A program made the position numbers and the translations under genes. The notes below the pieces were generated by a model. It had not been told where the DNA came from. It was given only the letters and a program-made list of their open reading frames with translations, and ran no database searches. Shown here one piece after another: positions 1-12,449 of a stretch of DNA of 64,000 nucleotides. The stretch is taken from contig BSBM01000826.1 of assembly GCA_027924585.1 (NCBI GenBank), positions 8,835,501-8,899,500 of the forward strand. Direction: 5' to 3'. The stretch is from Larix kaempferi. Taxonomy: Eukaryota; Streptophyta; Pinopsida; Pinales; Pinaceae. Each line of letters begins with the position of its first letter. Position 1 is the first letter of the stretch.

Positions 1-62
1 ATCAAAGAAAAACGAGAATATATTAGAGATAAGGTTGAAGAAGCAAAATTGGTGATGACTAC
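1..62 (+). pseudogene. Ty1/copia (copia-A) gag fragment
   Basis: These first bases encode the middle of a copia Gag (UBN2-type) domain, reading IKEKREYIRDKVEEAKLVMTT. The same reading, with more upstream gag, recurs at 62431-62827. The frame breaks at 62/63 where foreign sequence is inserted and resumes at 6118. The last 11 bases (52-62, GTGATGACTAC) are repeated at 6118-6128 as the target-site duplication of that insert. The 5' LTR lies outside the window. Confidence 0.75.
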
Positions 63-139
63 CAACGTTCGCATGAGCTAGCTCCCTGCTGGAGCCCGCA
101 AACCTCATGATAATAGCAGCCAGCTGCCGACACCGCATC

Positions 140-144
140 CATTC
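140..144. repeat. Target-site duplication CATTC, left
   Basis: CATTC lies immediately before the TGTAACACCCC terminus and is repeated at 4734-4738 immediately after the TATGTTACA terminus. The second insert copy at 62828-63235 lacks the nested element and reads continuously through a single CATTC, which confirms the duplication. Confidence 0.85.
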
Positions 145-199
145 TGTAACACCCCAAAAATCGCTAAAAATTTAAAAATTTTAAAACAACATTTAATGC

Positions 200-275
200 A
201 AACTCTAACTTGTGCGGAATAATAATAATAAGCATTTATTACTAAAATGCTTATTGCGGAATAATTGATTTTTAA
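200..275. repeat. Hairpin with duplicated GCGGAATAAT motif
   Basis: Near the 5' end of the LTR-like element, AATAAGCATTT and AAATGCTTATT form an 11-bp stem around a short loop. GCGGAATAAT occurs on both sides of it. Confidence 0.55.
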
Positions 276-1339
276 CAAATTAGCTAAAGATAGCTTAACA
301 CATTAATTAGATTGTAAACTTAGCATACCGGACAACAGATTATAAATGTAATTTGATAAACGATAATTCATTGCTCATATGTTATGTATCTAGTAATTAA
401 TACTGACGACTTTGTTGTATGTTTCTGAAGGGGTTCCTACAGGGTGCCCTTGCATTTACTTAGGTTGATAGCTAAAGCATTGGAACTGTTTCTTTCTTTC
501 GCAGATCTGCAGGTAAGGTATTAAGATAATTCCAGTACTTTAAGAGAATGCTATATGCTTCAGCTAGTCGTCTTTATTTATAAAAGAATGTGTACTGTCA
601 TGCATAAAGGTATTGACGGTATGAAATTTTAGTCTTTCTTATCAACTTATACTATTTTTATCCTAACACGTGAAGTGTAGCTAGAAATATTTTGCACTAA
701 ACTTATATTGTCATTAATGAAAACGAGAAGTGCAACTACTCTTCAGACTTTTCAAAAACGATACTTAGAATTACAGTTAGTATAAAATATAAGGGTCCTT
801 TCAATCTGCATGATTAGTGACAGCTGGAAACATCAAAATATCAAAGAGTATTTATAACACATTAATAACAAGCATATGATGATAATCACTAATGTGATGA
901 GGATAAACATTATGCGACCTTTGTGAATAAAAGAGTCTCACCTTGTTTTATTTAATCTCATAGTGCAATTATAATTTAATAATAGCATTATTATAATACT
1001 ATGATACATGCTAATGGCCTGCTAGACCCTTATGATATTTGTCACATGCATCCTAAACTACTATATGCTTTTGCAATATGAATCTACTATATCCACATAG
1101 GACTAAATATTATAATGTTATGCAAAAAGTGACAAATAGAAATTTGTGGACATTACTATATGATTTTGCAACTACCTACTAGATCAACATATAGACAGGG
1201 TATCGAAATATTATGATAAGTGACATAAGGGAAATTCTTGACATTATACCATGTTTTAACATATAAATAAAATGTTAAAACAATAAAGTATCAATATAAT
1301 ACGAAATGAAGTTTAACATTTGAATCATAATATATATAT

Positions 1340-1640
1340 ATATGCATATTGTATGAAATGCAATCAAACTTTTTATAAAAACATATACCATAGATATAAT
1401 ATGTGCTTTCTATGCGAAATGTAACGAAACTTTGGAAACATATAACACCTAGACATAACATGCCTACTATGCGAAATTGCAACGAAGCTTTGGAAATATG
1501 TAACATAGATATGTTATGTGTGTGCTATGCGAAAATACAAACAAAACTTTGGAATATATAACATATAACATTTAAACGTAAACATTCATACTATGCGAAA
1601 TGTAAACGAAGACTTTGGAATATAATGTATAACCTAAGCA
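1340..1640. repeat. Tandem array, about 60-bp unit, five copies
   Basis: Five diverged units share the core CTATGCGAAATGTAACGAA followed by CTTTGGAA and an AT-rich ACATA stretch. They begin near 1352, 1408, 1469, 1526 and 1592. The array lies inside the 145-4733 element and has no coding potential. Confidence 0.7.
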
Positions 1641-4600
1641 GGGATTCGTGCTTATGATATTTATTACGATACTGACAGGAGTTAAATGCCACTGCAGGTA
1701 TGGTCTGGCAAGAGTGATACGTTAGCATTGGACATTTATGAGACCCCTGCGAATCCTTGGTGGATTGCTCCGTTGGAGAAACAATGAATGGCTCCACGTG
1801 ATGATCTTCGTAAGAGTTGTATGAAACCTGCCGAGCTGTAGCATGCTCCTTGTTGATGTGGCCTCCGACCGTTCTCGTTATTGAATGCGCCATTAATTGA
1901 GAAGCTTGTTCGTATTACTGCTTTGGTAGTAGCGTTGCTTGGCTGGCCTGTTCTCCTCCGTCGATCTAGATCTGTCTTGGTTAATGTGACTCAACCCTAA
2001 AATCTTTGCCATATCGTCGTTAGTCCTTTCGCTTCGCATTCATTTGGAGCCCTGGTTTTTCGGAGAGAGGTCGACAGGCCGCTGAGATGTAGGGTTCGAC
2101 CCTTGCTTGTTCTCTGGTGGCTCTGCAACTTCGCACCTCTGGATTTAATGGTGGAAACCTGGTTAAAAGTTTGTAGGCTTCGAAAATAGAGAAAGTGTTG
2201 AATCCTTGCGTCATGAAACAAGATAGGGTTTTCTCGAGGGTTTTGATTCGACGTCAGAGATAATGTAACTATGATGCTATGTCTGTTGCGTTGGTTGGAT
2301 GATCTAGAAGCTGCAAGCGTAAGGTGACAACGTCCTGCTCTTCAAAAGTAACCTTCGTGTTTTTGTTAAAACTATTTGCAATGTTTGTATAGTTCGACTT
2401 GTGTTTCGTTTTGCAATGGATAGTATTTAACCTCAAATCAGTTTGCAATGGCAGGTACTTCCTTCGTCGTGGAGTTTACGGTACTGAGACTTGTTGGCAA
2501 TGGATAGCTCGCTTAACTTCGGTAAGCCCCAGTGGCATAACCCTCCGTAGGTTCTCCTGGCAGTTTTGGCCATCGTTGAAGTTTGTAACAACTTGTGATT
2601 TCTGGAATCATGGATCCAAAACGGTGTTGTGTTGTGTTTAGACTACACGCGTGTAGTATGGGTGCCTTTCGACTTACAAGGTTGATGTAACAATGTTTTA
2701 GGTTAACGTAACAGTAATTTTGGTTTTGTGACGAGCTGGATGGTGTAACTCCTATCGATGAGGGTTCCATTCCTCTGTCGAGTTTTCAATAATAAAACAA
2801 AACGTTAATGAGTCGAGTTTGAAGTAGTTGTTTTGTTTCGTCTTTTGGGGTTTCGATTCTTGAACGTAACCTGTGACTTGGGTGAATAATATGTTGAGAT
2901 GAAACTCGGTTTTAGCAGGTTTCTGCGTTTAACTTTGATGTAATACGAAATGTAGTTTGTAAACATAGTTTTAACACTTCTTTGCTATCGTTTTCTTTCG
3001 TAGAACCAAGAAATATAAAACTTTAAAAAGGAAAACGATGAAATGAATGCATTGTGTGTGAATTGATAACTGATGAAATGTTTGCATATTCCTGAATTGT
3101 CATGTTCAGTTTTTGAAGAAATGGGAAAAAGTTTGCAAATGAAATCTTGAATACTTGTGAAATGTTTTTGATTGAAAGGGTATTACCCTTGGTCACTTGA
3201 CCAGAAAGATTATTGTGATTCAACTTTGATACTGATTTAAAGAAAAGAAATACTAGTTCTGTGAGATGAGGGTTTGTAAAAAGAAAGTTAGGGTTTAGGG
3301 TTTTTATACTGTATGCTTGGAACTTTTGCAGAACTAAAATAGACTTTAATTTTGCATGTCTATCTTGTATGTTAATAAACAATACAGTAGTGAAATAGAA
3401 ATAAACTACAGTAAGCTTGACGAAAACAAATTTGGAAACATAAACGATGATTTTAAACTTTGAATTGACAGAATAGTAAGGTACAGTAATATTATGAATT
3501 TTTTTGATAATTTATGTAACAGAAAAATGATTTCATTATTGAGTATAAATCACTGTTATTTTTGAAGGAAATAAAATTATTATTTGATGAACAACAACCA
3601 GTACTGTAAGGAATGCAGTAGTTCTGAAAACCTTTTCAAATGGAAGGTGAAGAGAGATAAACTTTAGATTATAATAACTAACTCTAACCACTAACAGTAT
3701 GAAAACTAACACAATATACAGAGTTGTTCTTTTCATTCATCTTGGCAATTTGCCTATCAAATCTATCTACATTAATTTATTCTCTGTACTAGAGTATGAT
3801 GCTGATCCATTAGCATGGGGCAAAATCCAGAGAACATTTTCTTCATAAATGTATTCAGTACTATTCAGAATCTTGTTTAACTTAGAAATAAAATAATTGT
3901 GTCTGTTCAATAATATCTTTGAAAACAAATTTTTTTATTATAACAGATAGAAAACTTTTAACTGCATAAAATTTAGGAAAGATAAATAGAACCTGTAAAT
4001 GAAGATAGGGCCGACAAACACCCAAGGAGGCATGTTCCTCCCAACCTATTCCAGAAGAAGCAGCAAAACTACTAGCTTCTTATGAACCCTCGAGCCTGCT
4101 TACTGGGCCACTAAGTAGATGGAATCTATGTAGAAGCAAGGCACTTCAAAAATTCCTTCAGCACTCAGCATCAACCTCCTGTAATAACATGCCTTCAGCA
4201 CTTAGCATCAAACTCCTGAACTCAATAGATTTTTGTAGACTCACAACATGATCAACAACTTAGCATATCCCCTCATCAAATCTCTTGGGTGCAACACAAC
4301 AAAACCCCAAGGTAAATTTCCTCGTCATGAAAAGTGATTAACCTCAGTTCATAATTTGATGGCTATTATATAGACTGCCTAGGTCTTTAGTGGTCAGTTT
4401 GGAATAAATGAGCCTCAAGCTCCAATCCCATCTTTGAGGGCACTATGACCACATTTCAAGGGAGTTTTCCCATACCAACATCTAGTTAGTTTCATCATGA
4501 TGCCGCCACTTGTCCATTGCCTTCTACCCCAGATTCCATTCCACCTAGTGGATCAGTAACCATTCTTTCAACAGTCCTCTTGGGTTTTTGTCTCCTATTT

Positions 4601-4733
4601 TATTTATTAAATAATAAAATATTGTGCAAATTACAGCCATCCTTGGACACCTGTCCAACATAAAACTTTATAATAAAATTTATCATAATGTTTTCTAACA
4701 CAGAATGTTTTCCAGCAAAAAGGGTATGTTACA

Positions 4734-4738
4734 CATTC
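4734..4738. repeat. Target-site duplication CATTC, right
   Basis: Right copy of the 5-bp duplication flanking the 145-4733 element. The interrupted insert continues directly after it with GAACCCTCCACATG. Confidence 0.85.
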
Positions 4739-6117
4739 GAACCCTCCACATGTCTGCATGCTAACCTAGACGGCGACCAAGACTTATATCGCGAGAAACT
4801 GCTCCAAGACGTTGCATTTATTCAACCTCATGGAGACCACAACTCAACATCGAACGACGGAGCTGGAAGGTACCTTAATCTTTAATTTTCCACCTTTCTC
4901 GATAATGGCTGCAGATTCCATTAACTCCTCCAGCAGAGATAAATCCATTTTACAAAGCCTCCTGCTTTTCACCACTGACATTAGTTTTCATCCTTCTTCT
5001 TTGGCACTCGTTCGGCTCTTTTTTGTTCTCTTCTTGGCTCCGCGCAATTCCCTCCTCAACTTTGTCTCCCTCGTCGGCTCTATTTCGTATTCTCCATGGA
5101 TCTGAGACGATTTCAACTGCCTCACCACTGTCACAGGGCCCCGAGGAACTCCTAGGCGAGGGGGTAGCAGGAAAGGGTCCAACAGGAAACCTAGAAACAT
5201 TATGGATGGTTATGCAGAGGGAATCTCAACACGCACCAGCAGTCTCATAGATAGCTTAGAAGCACGCAGAGTCTCGGCCATGCTTTCCTCTAGAAGAAAT
5301 GGTGGAAATATTAACCACTACTTGTCAATAAAGAATATGATGAGCACTCTGGTGTAGGAGGTTATGGCTAATTGTCGTCCAACAAAAGCACACCAAGGAA
5401 TTTCAATACCTACCTGATTGAAATTGAAGAAGGTCTGAACACCATGGACAACAGCCTGAACTGGGAAACTTTTTCCCTCGGGCGCAACAATGAATTGGAA
5501 ACACTCCAACAAAACGAGGGAAATGAAGACATGGATGAACAAGAGGGCGTCACGAAAATGGGGGATGAATAGTTTAGGGAAAGCGAAAATCATCCTCCTG
5601 CAACCTTGGCCACTTCCAGCTCTACGCAGAAAGGCTGCAACAAAGATGTAGACAATGGATCCACGCTCCCTGGAAGTAGCACCAAACAGTCTTCCCACAT
5701 TCTCCCCTCCCCTGGGAATGTGGAATATTACTGTGGCAACTGCCCGATAATTGAAGAAGAACTAGACTCGTTCCATGCCAGAACGACCACTTAAGTGGTC
5801 TCCAGCACCAGGTTATTACTGTGATTTCCATTTTTTTTGTTCCATGTCTATTATAGTCTGTGTTTTAAAACTTTCAGTGCTCAGACTTTGTATTTTTTGA
5901 ACAAGACCCAACAACATAACTAAGCAGGCCTTATCTGTAAGTTATTTTTTTTGTATAATGACAGTTTTTACAGTATTTTTGAGCGGTTGGGATGGTGGCT
6001 TAATCACCTGAGACCTCCCAAGCCAGCTCTCAATAGTCTTTCCAACTGTATAATCTTTGCCACTTGTTTCTTCTATAGTAATTAAAATTATCTCTGCAAC
6101 TGTATAAAAAAAAATTT

Positions 6118-6582
6118 GTGATGACTACATTGAATGGTCTCCCAAGATCATGGGAATAATTCATTCAAGGAATTTTTTCTAGAAGGAGGCTCACCAAATT
6201 CATTAGGCTATGGGAGAATTATACAAAAGAGGAAGCCATAATTGAATCCAGAGAAGACAATATGGGTGAATATGAAAATCAATCCTTTTCTGCTCATACA
6301 AAGAAGGAAAAGAGAAAGAAATGAGAACACTCTCACAAGAAACCTAAAATATTTCAGAAGAATCATAGACCTCATTAGTACTACTCAAATTACAAATGTT
6401 ACACTTGTGATTAATAGGGACATCTTGCAATAGATTGCCCCAAAATCAATGTTCCTTACTAGACGAAGAAGAAGATCAAGGTCTTCAGAATCATATGATG
6501 GAGCAGAGTACGCTTCCAAAAACTCCAATGACTTCTGCAAGGAGGAAAAAACTAAGAGGGAGCCTACAAAGCACATGAAAGG
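6118..6582 (+). pseudogene. copia-A gag, C-terminal part with zinc knuckle
   Basis: Gag resumes after the insert with VMTTLNGLPRSWE, then a charged segment and a CCHC nucleocapsid zinc knuckle whose cysteines, histidine and last cysteine (CYTCD..GHLAIDC) are still visible around 6395-6440, interrupted by two stops. Further stops and frame changes make it non-coding. The segment ends at a GT-rich junction (AAAG|GTAAGT at 6582/6583), where protease and integrase would be expected in a normal copia; neither is present. Confidence 0.7.
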
Positions 6583-7006
6583 TAAGTATTTACTGTGGCA
6601 TTTGAATTCCTTAGTATTTTTTAAGGATAAAAATTACATGCATATCTGTGATGTATTTTTATTTTATGCACTTATATATGACTAAGATTGACTAGCAGTA
6701 GGATCATGTAGTGCATGTTATGGGTAAGTGGCCTATAGTGCTACACAACATCCCATGAGCCCTTGATGGAGATATTCTAGGATGAAACCTCTTTACTAAC
6801 ATGTTAAGACAATTCCACAGTCTTAATAGTATGTTATGGTATATATGGAAGGCATCTAGATAGTTACCATGTGTATATGGGATATGGGTGAGTATTGTGT
6901 TGAATCATTGGCTAAGATGCATTGGTTACATGAAAGTGCACATTATGCATAAGAAGTTGTCATTACATGGAATGTTACTAATAATATGACTAAATTTGAC
7001 TTGTAG
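6583..7006 (+). other. Intron-like spacer of copia-A/copia-D family
   Basis: This non-coding stretch starts GTAAGT and ends GACTTGTAG, directly between gag-derived and RT-derived sequence. A homologous spacer occurs in copia-D at about 33190-33611 with the same kind of ends (ATAAGT...GGGTTGTAG). The shared middle includes ATGGGTAAGTGGCCTAT and GGAAGGCATCTAGA. Boundaries resemble plant splice sites; splicing itself is inference. Confidence 0.45.
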
Positions 7007-7086
7007 GAAAACTCATGTGCTATGAACTACAAGAGAAGGATGATGATACTTGTTCCCAAGAACAAGTGATGACTATTCAACATTGA

Positions 7087-8029
7087 CCTTCATGTAGATT
7101 TACAAAATCAAGCATACTTTAGAAGTACAAGGAAAGGTTCATGGTTTCTCTCATAAAGAGGGAGTCAATTATGACAAGACATTGTTGCTCCTGTAGCAAG
7201 ATACACTTCGAGTAGAGGTATACTTGCAATAGATACGGTGATGAAGTGGAAGGTACACTAGATGGCCATGAAGAAAACTTTCTTGAATGGTGTAGTAGAA
7301 GAAGAAGTGTATGTAGAACAACCAATAGTATTTGAGACACGTGAAAAGAAAACATATGTGTGCAAATTGAAGAAGGTCTTGTACGGTTTGAAATAGGCAC
7401 CCAAGACGTGGTATATAATGATTGATGGATTTCTGACGAGCTTGAGATTTACCAAGAGTAAAGCAGATTCCAACCTTTACTTCAAGGTTGAGGATGGAAA
7501 ACCAGTGATATTACTTTTGTAGGTATACAATCTCTTTCTCACAAGTGACGAGAATATCATTGCATAAATGAAGAGGAAACCTATCGTAGAATTTGAAATG
7601 TAAGACTTGAGTATGGTGCACTACTTCTTAGGTCTTTTGGTGTGGAAAAATCAATACGATATTTTCCTTAGCCAAGGAAAATACGCAGTAGAGATCCTAA
7701 AGATATTTGGGATGATGGACTACAAGGACATGGCCACACCAATGTCATCGAAATTGAAGTTGGTGTGTGATACTTCTTTAGACACAGTGGATTCCACAAT
7801 ATACAAACAGATGATTGGTTCGTTGATGTACTTAACGAACAAAATGAAGGATATATGCTTTGCGATGAATACATTGGTTCAGTACATGGTAGAGACGATA
7901 TGTGTTCACTTAAATGAAACAAAGGATGTGTTTAGGTACCCGAGGGGTACTTTATTCACTTCTCATGATCAATCATTGAAATATGTTATCGATGCTTGGG
8001 ATGCATATTTTTTGTTACATGACATGTAG
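7087..8029 (+). pseudogene. copia-A reverse transcriptase remnant
   Basis: Broken frames match copia RT. FLNGVVEEEVYVEQP lies around 7285-7325, followed by the LKKVLYGLK and TWYIMIDGFL segments, and then the 7607-8029 frame with MVHYFLGLLVW, GKYAVEILK and MIGSLMYLTNKMKDICFAMNT. The expected YVDD active site is degraded (7515-7530 reads through a stop). RNase H is missing: coding similarity stops near 7965, where the sequence joins the segment shared with 15118 onwards. Confidence 0.75.
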
Positions 8030-10094
8030 GCCATCTCATAGTGACAAGATAAAGTTTTGTACGATCTAGTATGCTTAAATTATCTCTATTCATTATTAGT
8101 TGATTTTTTTAATACATATAGAATCAATGCATTATGTAATCTTCTTTTGTTTTTATAAAATGCAGCGTCCATCATTATTTAATGAGCAGGGTCCATCATG
8201 ATCTCATACTTGAACTTGAATCTCCACATGTCATATTAGAAAGATATGAACTCAACTAAAAAATACAATTGATCAGGAAAAATTTAAGTCATGATTTAAG
8301 TAAAAGAAAAACATTTTAAAATTTTAAAATAAATTTTAAATATTTTTAGCATTATTTTATGGGTTTGTTGCATTATTAAAATGATTTTTTAAGTATAATT
8401 TTACTATAATTTAAGAAAGAGTCTTGAATATTGATTTTATACTTTCATATTTGTTTTCAAATTTTTTTTATTTATGTTAATATTAAGTCGATTTAATAGA
8501 ATTTTTTTATTTGTGTTAATATTAAGTTTATTTATGGAAAATTTGATAATAGAAAATTGGATTTAAGTTTTTTTAATAATTTTGATTTTTAAGTATTTTA
8601 ATCATTTTATAAGATATATTTATAATTTAAATGTTTTCTTATTAATATATTTATTATTTAAATTTTTTTTCTTAAAAAGATAATTTTTTTTATCCATCCT
8701 AAAACAAAATTACATTTTGTATATACATATTCAGATACATATATTCTTGTAGCGAAACTTGTAATAATTTTTTTGCTTCTTAAAAAATTTAATTGCAGTT
8801 TTAGAGTTACGCTGTTGCATTTTATAAAAAATATGCATACAGTTCAGTACTATGCATAAGACCCAAAATTATCTGAAGCTAAACATCCTCACAGTTCAGT
8901 ACAATCTACAAAGTATACCCGAAGAGTAAAGCTAAATAGTTCAGTACAATCAACATATTAAATCCGAAGAGTAAATCTGAAAACAATTTTTTTATGATCC
9001 TTCTAATCTAACATGGGTTCTATATTGAACAGAACCCAGAGGAATCAAGAGCCCCACATTGAGCCGAATGGATCATTAGATTCCCACATGAAGGGATTGT
9101 CATCGTCCATAGTATCCAAACCAGTTGCTTTCAAGGATTTTCCCAAGTGATCCTTCGTGAATTTTTTGAAGTCCCAATTAGTGTCTGGAAATGGTGGTAC
9201 TTGATCCCTCAGAATCATTTATGCTTCGGTTCGATGGGTTTTACAGGTATCATTTGGCGGTTGTTGTATTGTATGCTTAGATTGAGCAGTAACACTAATA
9301 GGAAACCCTTCCAAGGAAATAAGACCACTAGCAAGGTATTCATATATCTTGATGTTGTAATGTTGCAGGATGTTGCTCGAGATACCATTGAATTGAAAAA
9401 AATACAGATCCTGCATCATTGTCACGACATTCAAATCCTACTCGTCGTTCATTGTTGATTGAAACAATGCAAGCTGGTGCAGGTTTTGATTGGTTGTCTG
9501 CATGGATGTTGCAGGTAGTAGCATTTCACCACCTGAGATTCCATTGACTTGAACAGCTGCATATGGGGTGAAAGTAGGGAGCAAAAAAGGGTGGTGGGGT
9601 TGGGGTAGAATTTGGGGCTCCGTGCAAGCATTTAGGGCTGGCGGGCATTGAAGAAGGGCTTCAAGAGTGATTGAGTGAGAGGAAATGAGAGGGATCTCAA
9701 GGTAGGAGTAAGGTGGGTTGAGAGCATTTAGATGAGCAAGGGATCAATTCAAGGCAATGGCAGCTTGATCATAGGAAAAGGCAACATCTTGGCAGTAGCG
9801 AATGTGACAAAGCATTTATGAGTCCTCTTACTGGGCACAATAATGTTAGCAACCCACTTCCATGAGATACACTGGAGGACTCCCTTGAAATGGAATTTGT
9901 CATTATCTGGTCCGCCTTTTCCTTTGTGTTTCGGATTTTCGATCTCGAGCAGGAGCAGTGTCTGCGCTCTAATAATTTGCTCAGCATGGATTTTCTTATT
10001 TTCGATCTTGAGTAGGAGCAATGTATGTGCTCTGACGATTTCCTCAGCACGACTCCCTTCAGCTGCCATATTGAATTATTTTCCCTTATGCCAT
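7965..10094. repeat. Segmental duplication, copy 1 (partner 15118-18570)
   Basis: From TCTCATGATCAATCATTGAAATATG (start near 7965) this region parallels 15118-18570 in order: a GATGCTT...GTAGGCCATCTCAT block, an AT-rich tract with TATTTTTAGCATTATTTTATG, a stretch with GTTCAGTACAAT repeats, then an ERF pseudogene on the - strand. The left edge coincides with the copia-A RT and the right edge (about 10094) with the truncated copia-C, so both ends look like recombination or deletion joints. Copy 2 holds about 1.3 kb more internal sequence. The stretch 8030-9000 contains no gene. Confidence 0.7.
9047..10069 (-). pseudogene. AP2/ERF (DREB-type) transcription factor pseudogene, copy A
   Basis: The frame opens at 10069 with MAAEGSRAEEIVRAHTLL and contains a recognisable but heavily mutated AP2 DNA-binding domain (FKGVLQCISWKWVANI where functional proteins read YRGVRQRxWGKWVAEI). 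A 33-codon N-terminal block (EIVRAHTLLLLKIEN / QIIRAQTLLLLEIEN) is duplicated. Later sequence down to 9047 aligns by eye with the C-terminal half of copy B but is full of stops and indels. Upstream promoter sequence is cut off at 10094 by copia-C. It cannot make a working factor. Confidence 0.75.
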
Positions 10095-10099
10095 AACAT

Positions 10100-10990
10100 A
10101 TGTCTTGTATTCTATGTATCAAATACATTAAGGAACCAATGAGGTTCTATACATGGTAGGATCCACTAGATCTGATCAGGAATATGACTCTCGTAGATTC
10201 TTTAAATTATGCACCATCAACACATCAATTGTGTACTTTCCTTCAAAAAGAAATATCTCGTCTTTCCTTTCCCAAACTTATAGACCAAGAAAATATTGCA
10301 TAAGACCTAAGCCTTTCATTTTGAACTCAAAAGTGATCTCCCTCTTTCACTGAGCTATCTATTGTGCCTCTCTAGTAAGGAACAATTCATCAACATAGAG
10401 AATCAAGATCAATGGTTGGTTCTTCACAACGTTGAAGTACATGTTGGGGTCAGCTTCTCTTTTGGAGAATCCCAAGCTTGGAAGATAGCTATCGATCCTT
10501 GAATAGCAATTCCTTGGGTATTGCTTAATTCCTTGCAAGGCTTTCTTAAGTTTGCATACATGGGACTCCTTTCCATGAATTACAAACCCCTCATACTGTT
10601 GTGTGTAAACCTCTCCCTCAACCTCACCATTAAGGAAGGTCGTCTTCGCATCCATACGGTGAAGTTTCCAACCCAAAAATGAAGCAATGGAAATTATGGT
10701 TCGGATAGTAGTGTACCTGGCCAAAGGAGTGAAAGTCTCATCATAGTCTATCACTTCTTTCTGTGGGAAACCACGGACCAAATATATTTCTTTATACTTT
10801 TTAATACCCCCATAAGCTTCATGTTTGATTTTATAAATCACTTGGAATTTACTATTGACTTCCCATCAGTTTTAGGAACTACTTCCCACACATCATTCTT
10901 CACGATAGATTTGTATTCTTCTACCATGGCATCATTCCATGTTTAATGCTTTGAGGCCTCCTCATAGGTGAGGGTTCTGAATCACTTATG
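10100..10990 (-). pseudogene. copia-C reverse transcriptase
   Basis: The best frame (10841-10359) contains EVIDYDETFTPLARYTTIR, LHRMDAKTTFLNGEVEGEVY, LKKALQGIKQYPRNCYSRIDSYL and the catalytic box ILYVDELF, in which the second aspartate of the canonical YVDD is Glu. Further C-terminal blocks (KGLGLMQYFLGL, VDPTMYR, MYLIHRIQDICYG) continue through frame changes to about 10100. The upstream linker with SIVNSKWF-like sequence extends to about 10990. Confidence 0.8.
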
Positions 10991-11144
10991 TGACTCATCT
11001 GTGTGACATATCCTGAAAATATTTCAGGTCTCTTTCACTCTATGGATGATCCTGGAGGTTTTCCATGCTTTTATACCTCTTGCAGAATGTCTCAACACCA
11101 TGCATATCTCCTCTTAGAAATAATTTCATCAAGATCTATCTCTA

Positions 11145-12449
11145 TCAGATCTTATGGATTTCAATATCAAGTGGATCTACAGAATCATCTGGATTCTCCC
11201 TCTCACTATCTAAAAGTGGAGAAGTAGAAACTGGATCCTCCATCATAGGATTATCATGCTCCTCCATATCTAAATCACACTGAATTTCTTCGGAGCACTT
11301 GAAGGTAGCCTCTTCATGAAATGTTACATCTCTCGTGACTTCAATGTTTCTTTGTCGTGGAACATAGATTCTATAGGTTTTGGAGGATTCACTATATCCA
11401 AAAAATGTTCTTTTCTTTCTAGATGGATCCATCTTTGTCCTCTTCTTTTTTGGTATGTGAATGTAAACAGGACAACCAAAAATATTCAAGTGTCCAACAT
11501 CTGGTTTTTCACAAGTGAAAACCTCTTCGGGAATTTTTTCTCCCAAGATAGCATGAGGGCTTCTGCTCTGAATATAAAAAGCAGTGCTGGAGGATTCTTC
11601 CTATAAGGATGTGGGTAGATATTGATCACACATCATGGATTTTGCAGGCTCACATATTGATCTATTCTTTCTTTCATCATCCCCTTTTTGCTAGGGGTTG
11701 TAGGGTACAATCATCTATCTTTTTATTCCTGCATTTTAACAGAGGTCATTGAATTCATGGGACTCAAACTCTCCTCCATTAGCACATCTCACAGCACGAA
11801 TTTGCCTTCCAGTCTCATTCTCAACGAGTGCTTTAATTTCTTGAAACTTGTTGAAAGTTTCACTCTTTGCTTTCAAAAAATAAACCCATGACTTGCAAGA
11901 GAATTCATCTATGAAAAGCACATAATACAAGTAACCACTCAAGGAGGGTGCAGACATAGGACCACATAGATCAAAATGAATCAATTCAAGGATCCCCTTT
12001 GATATTTTGGTACTACTTAGAAAACGCTTCTTAAAGTTCTTTCCAAGAGTGCAAACTATACAAACACTATCAAAGTCATGTTTAAACATGGGCATACCTT
12101 TCATCATCTTTTGCAATCCGGGTAGTGCTTTGAAATTTAGATGACCAAGCCTTCTATGCCACAACTCACAAGGATTGACTCTGTCATGGATCATGTCTTG
12201 AATTATTTTTCCAAGAACTTTGTAGAGACTTTGCTCTATAACTCCAACCATTGATGCAAAGTTCAAGTCTTCATGATTTGGCCACATGAGTGCTTTGTTG
12301 TCCATAAAGATAACTCTGAATCCTTTATATTCTAGAATCGAAACCGGAAGGAGGTTTGTCTTCAATCTAGGGACAAACAAAATTTCATCCACATGCAATA
12401 CATCTCCAGAATCCGAATCAAAAGATGTGTATCCAATTCCTTGGATCAA
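11145..12449 (-). pseudogene. copia-C GAG-pre-integrase and integrase
   Basis: The 12449-11736 frame carries the GAG-pre-integrase zinc-binding signature (ELWHRRLGHLNFKAL...CIVCTLGK) and the start of the integrase core (FDLCGPM with the first catalytic Asp). The second catalytic position reads RCANGGEF, where Asp is expected before NGGEF, so Asp has become Ala. The glutamate region (DERKNR) follows near 11670 after frame damage, and 11546-11145 holds the C-terminal domain (HLNIFGCPVYIHIPKKKR, RTFFGYSESSKTYRIY). Integration activity would be lost. Confidence 0.82.

Larger units (their letters stand above)
145..4733. mobile_element. 4.59-kb LTR-like insertion, probable giant solo LTR
   Basis: The element starts TGTAACACCCC and ends TATGTTACA, so it has TG...CA ends with a 7-bp inverted terminal match (TGTAACA/TGTTACA), and it is flanked by the 5-bp duplication CATTC. 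I see no internal repeat of its ends, no primer-binding site and no pol domain. A solo LTR of a large Ty3/gypsy element is therefore the simplest reading; TGTAACACCCC-type starts are common in plant gypsy LTRs. A non-autonomous element with unrecognised coding content is the alternative. Short open frames inside (for example 1591-1893 on the - strand) have no recognisable domain. Confidence 0.65.
63..6117 (+). mobile_element. Retroposed insert in copia-A gag, itself split by a 4.6-kb LTR-like element
   Basis: Sequence at 63-144 plus 4739-6117 (about 1.46 kb after removing the nested element) sits inside copia gag between 11-bp direct repeats GTGATGACTAC (52-62 and 6118-6128). It ends in an A-rich stretch (around 6102-6117), so it looks like a target-primed retroposon: a truncated LINE, a SINE-like unit or a retrocopy of a transcript. 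Short open stretches exist (MAADSINSSS near 4904 and 5372-5572), but I recognise no family. The first about 400 bp recur at 62828-63235 in the same gag position. Confidence 0.6.

Noticed and set aside
1591-1893. 100-codon - strand frame as a host gene
   Set aside because: No recognisable domain or flanking gene signals; it lies within the 145-4733 LTR-like element.
11003-11891. Several + strand frames of 67-96 codons
   Set aside because: They overlap the well-supported copia-C integrase and RT on the other strand.
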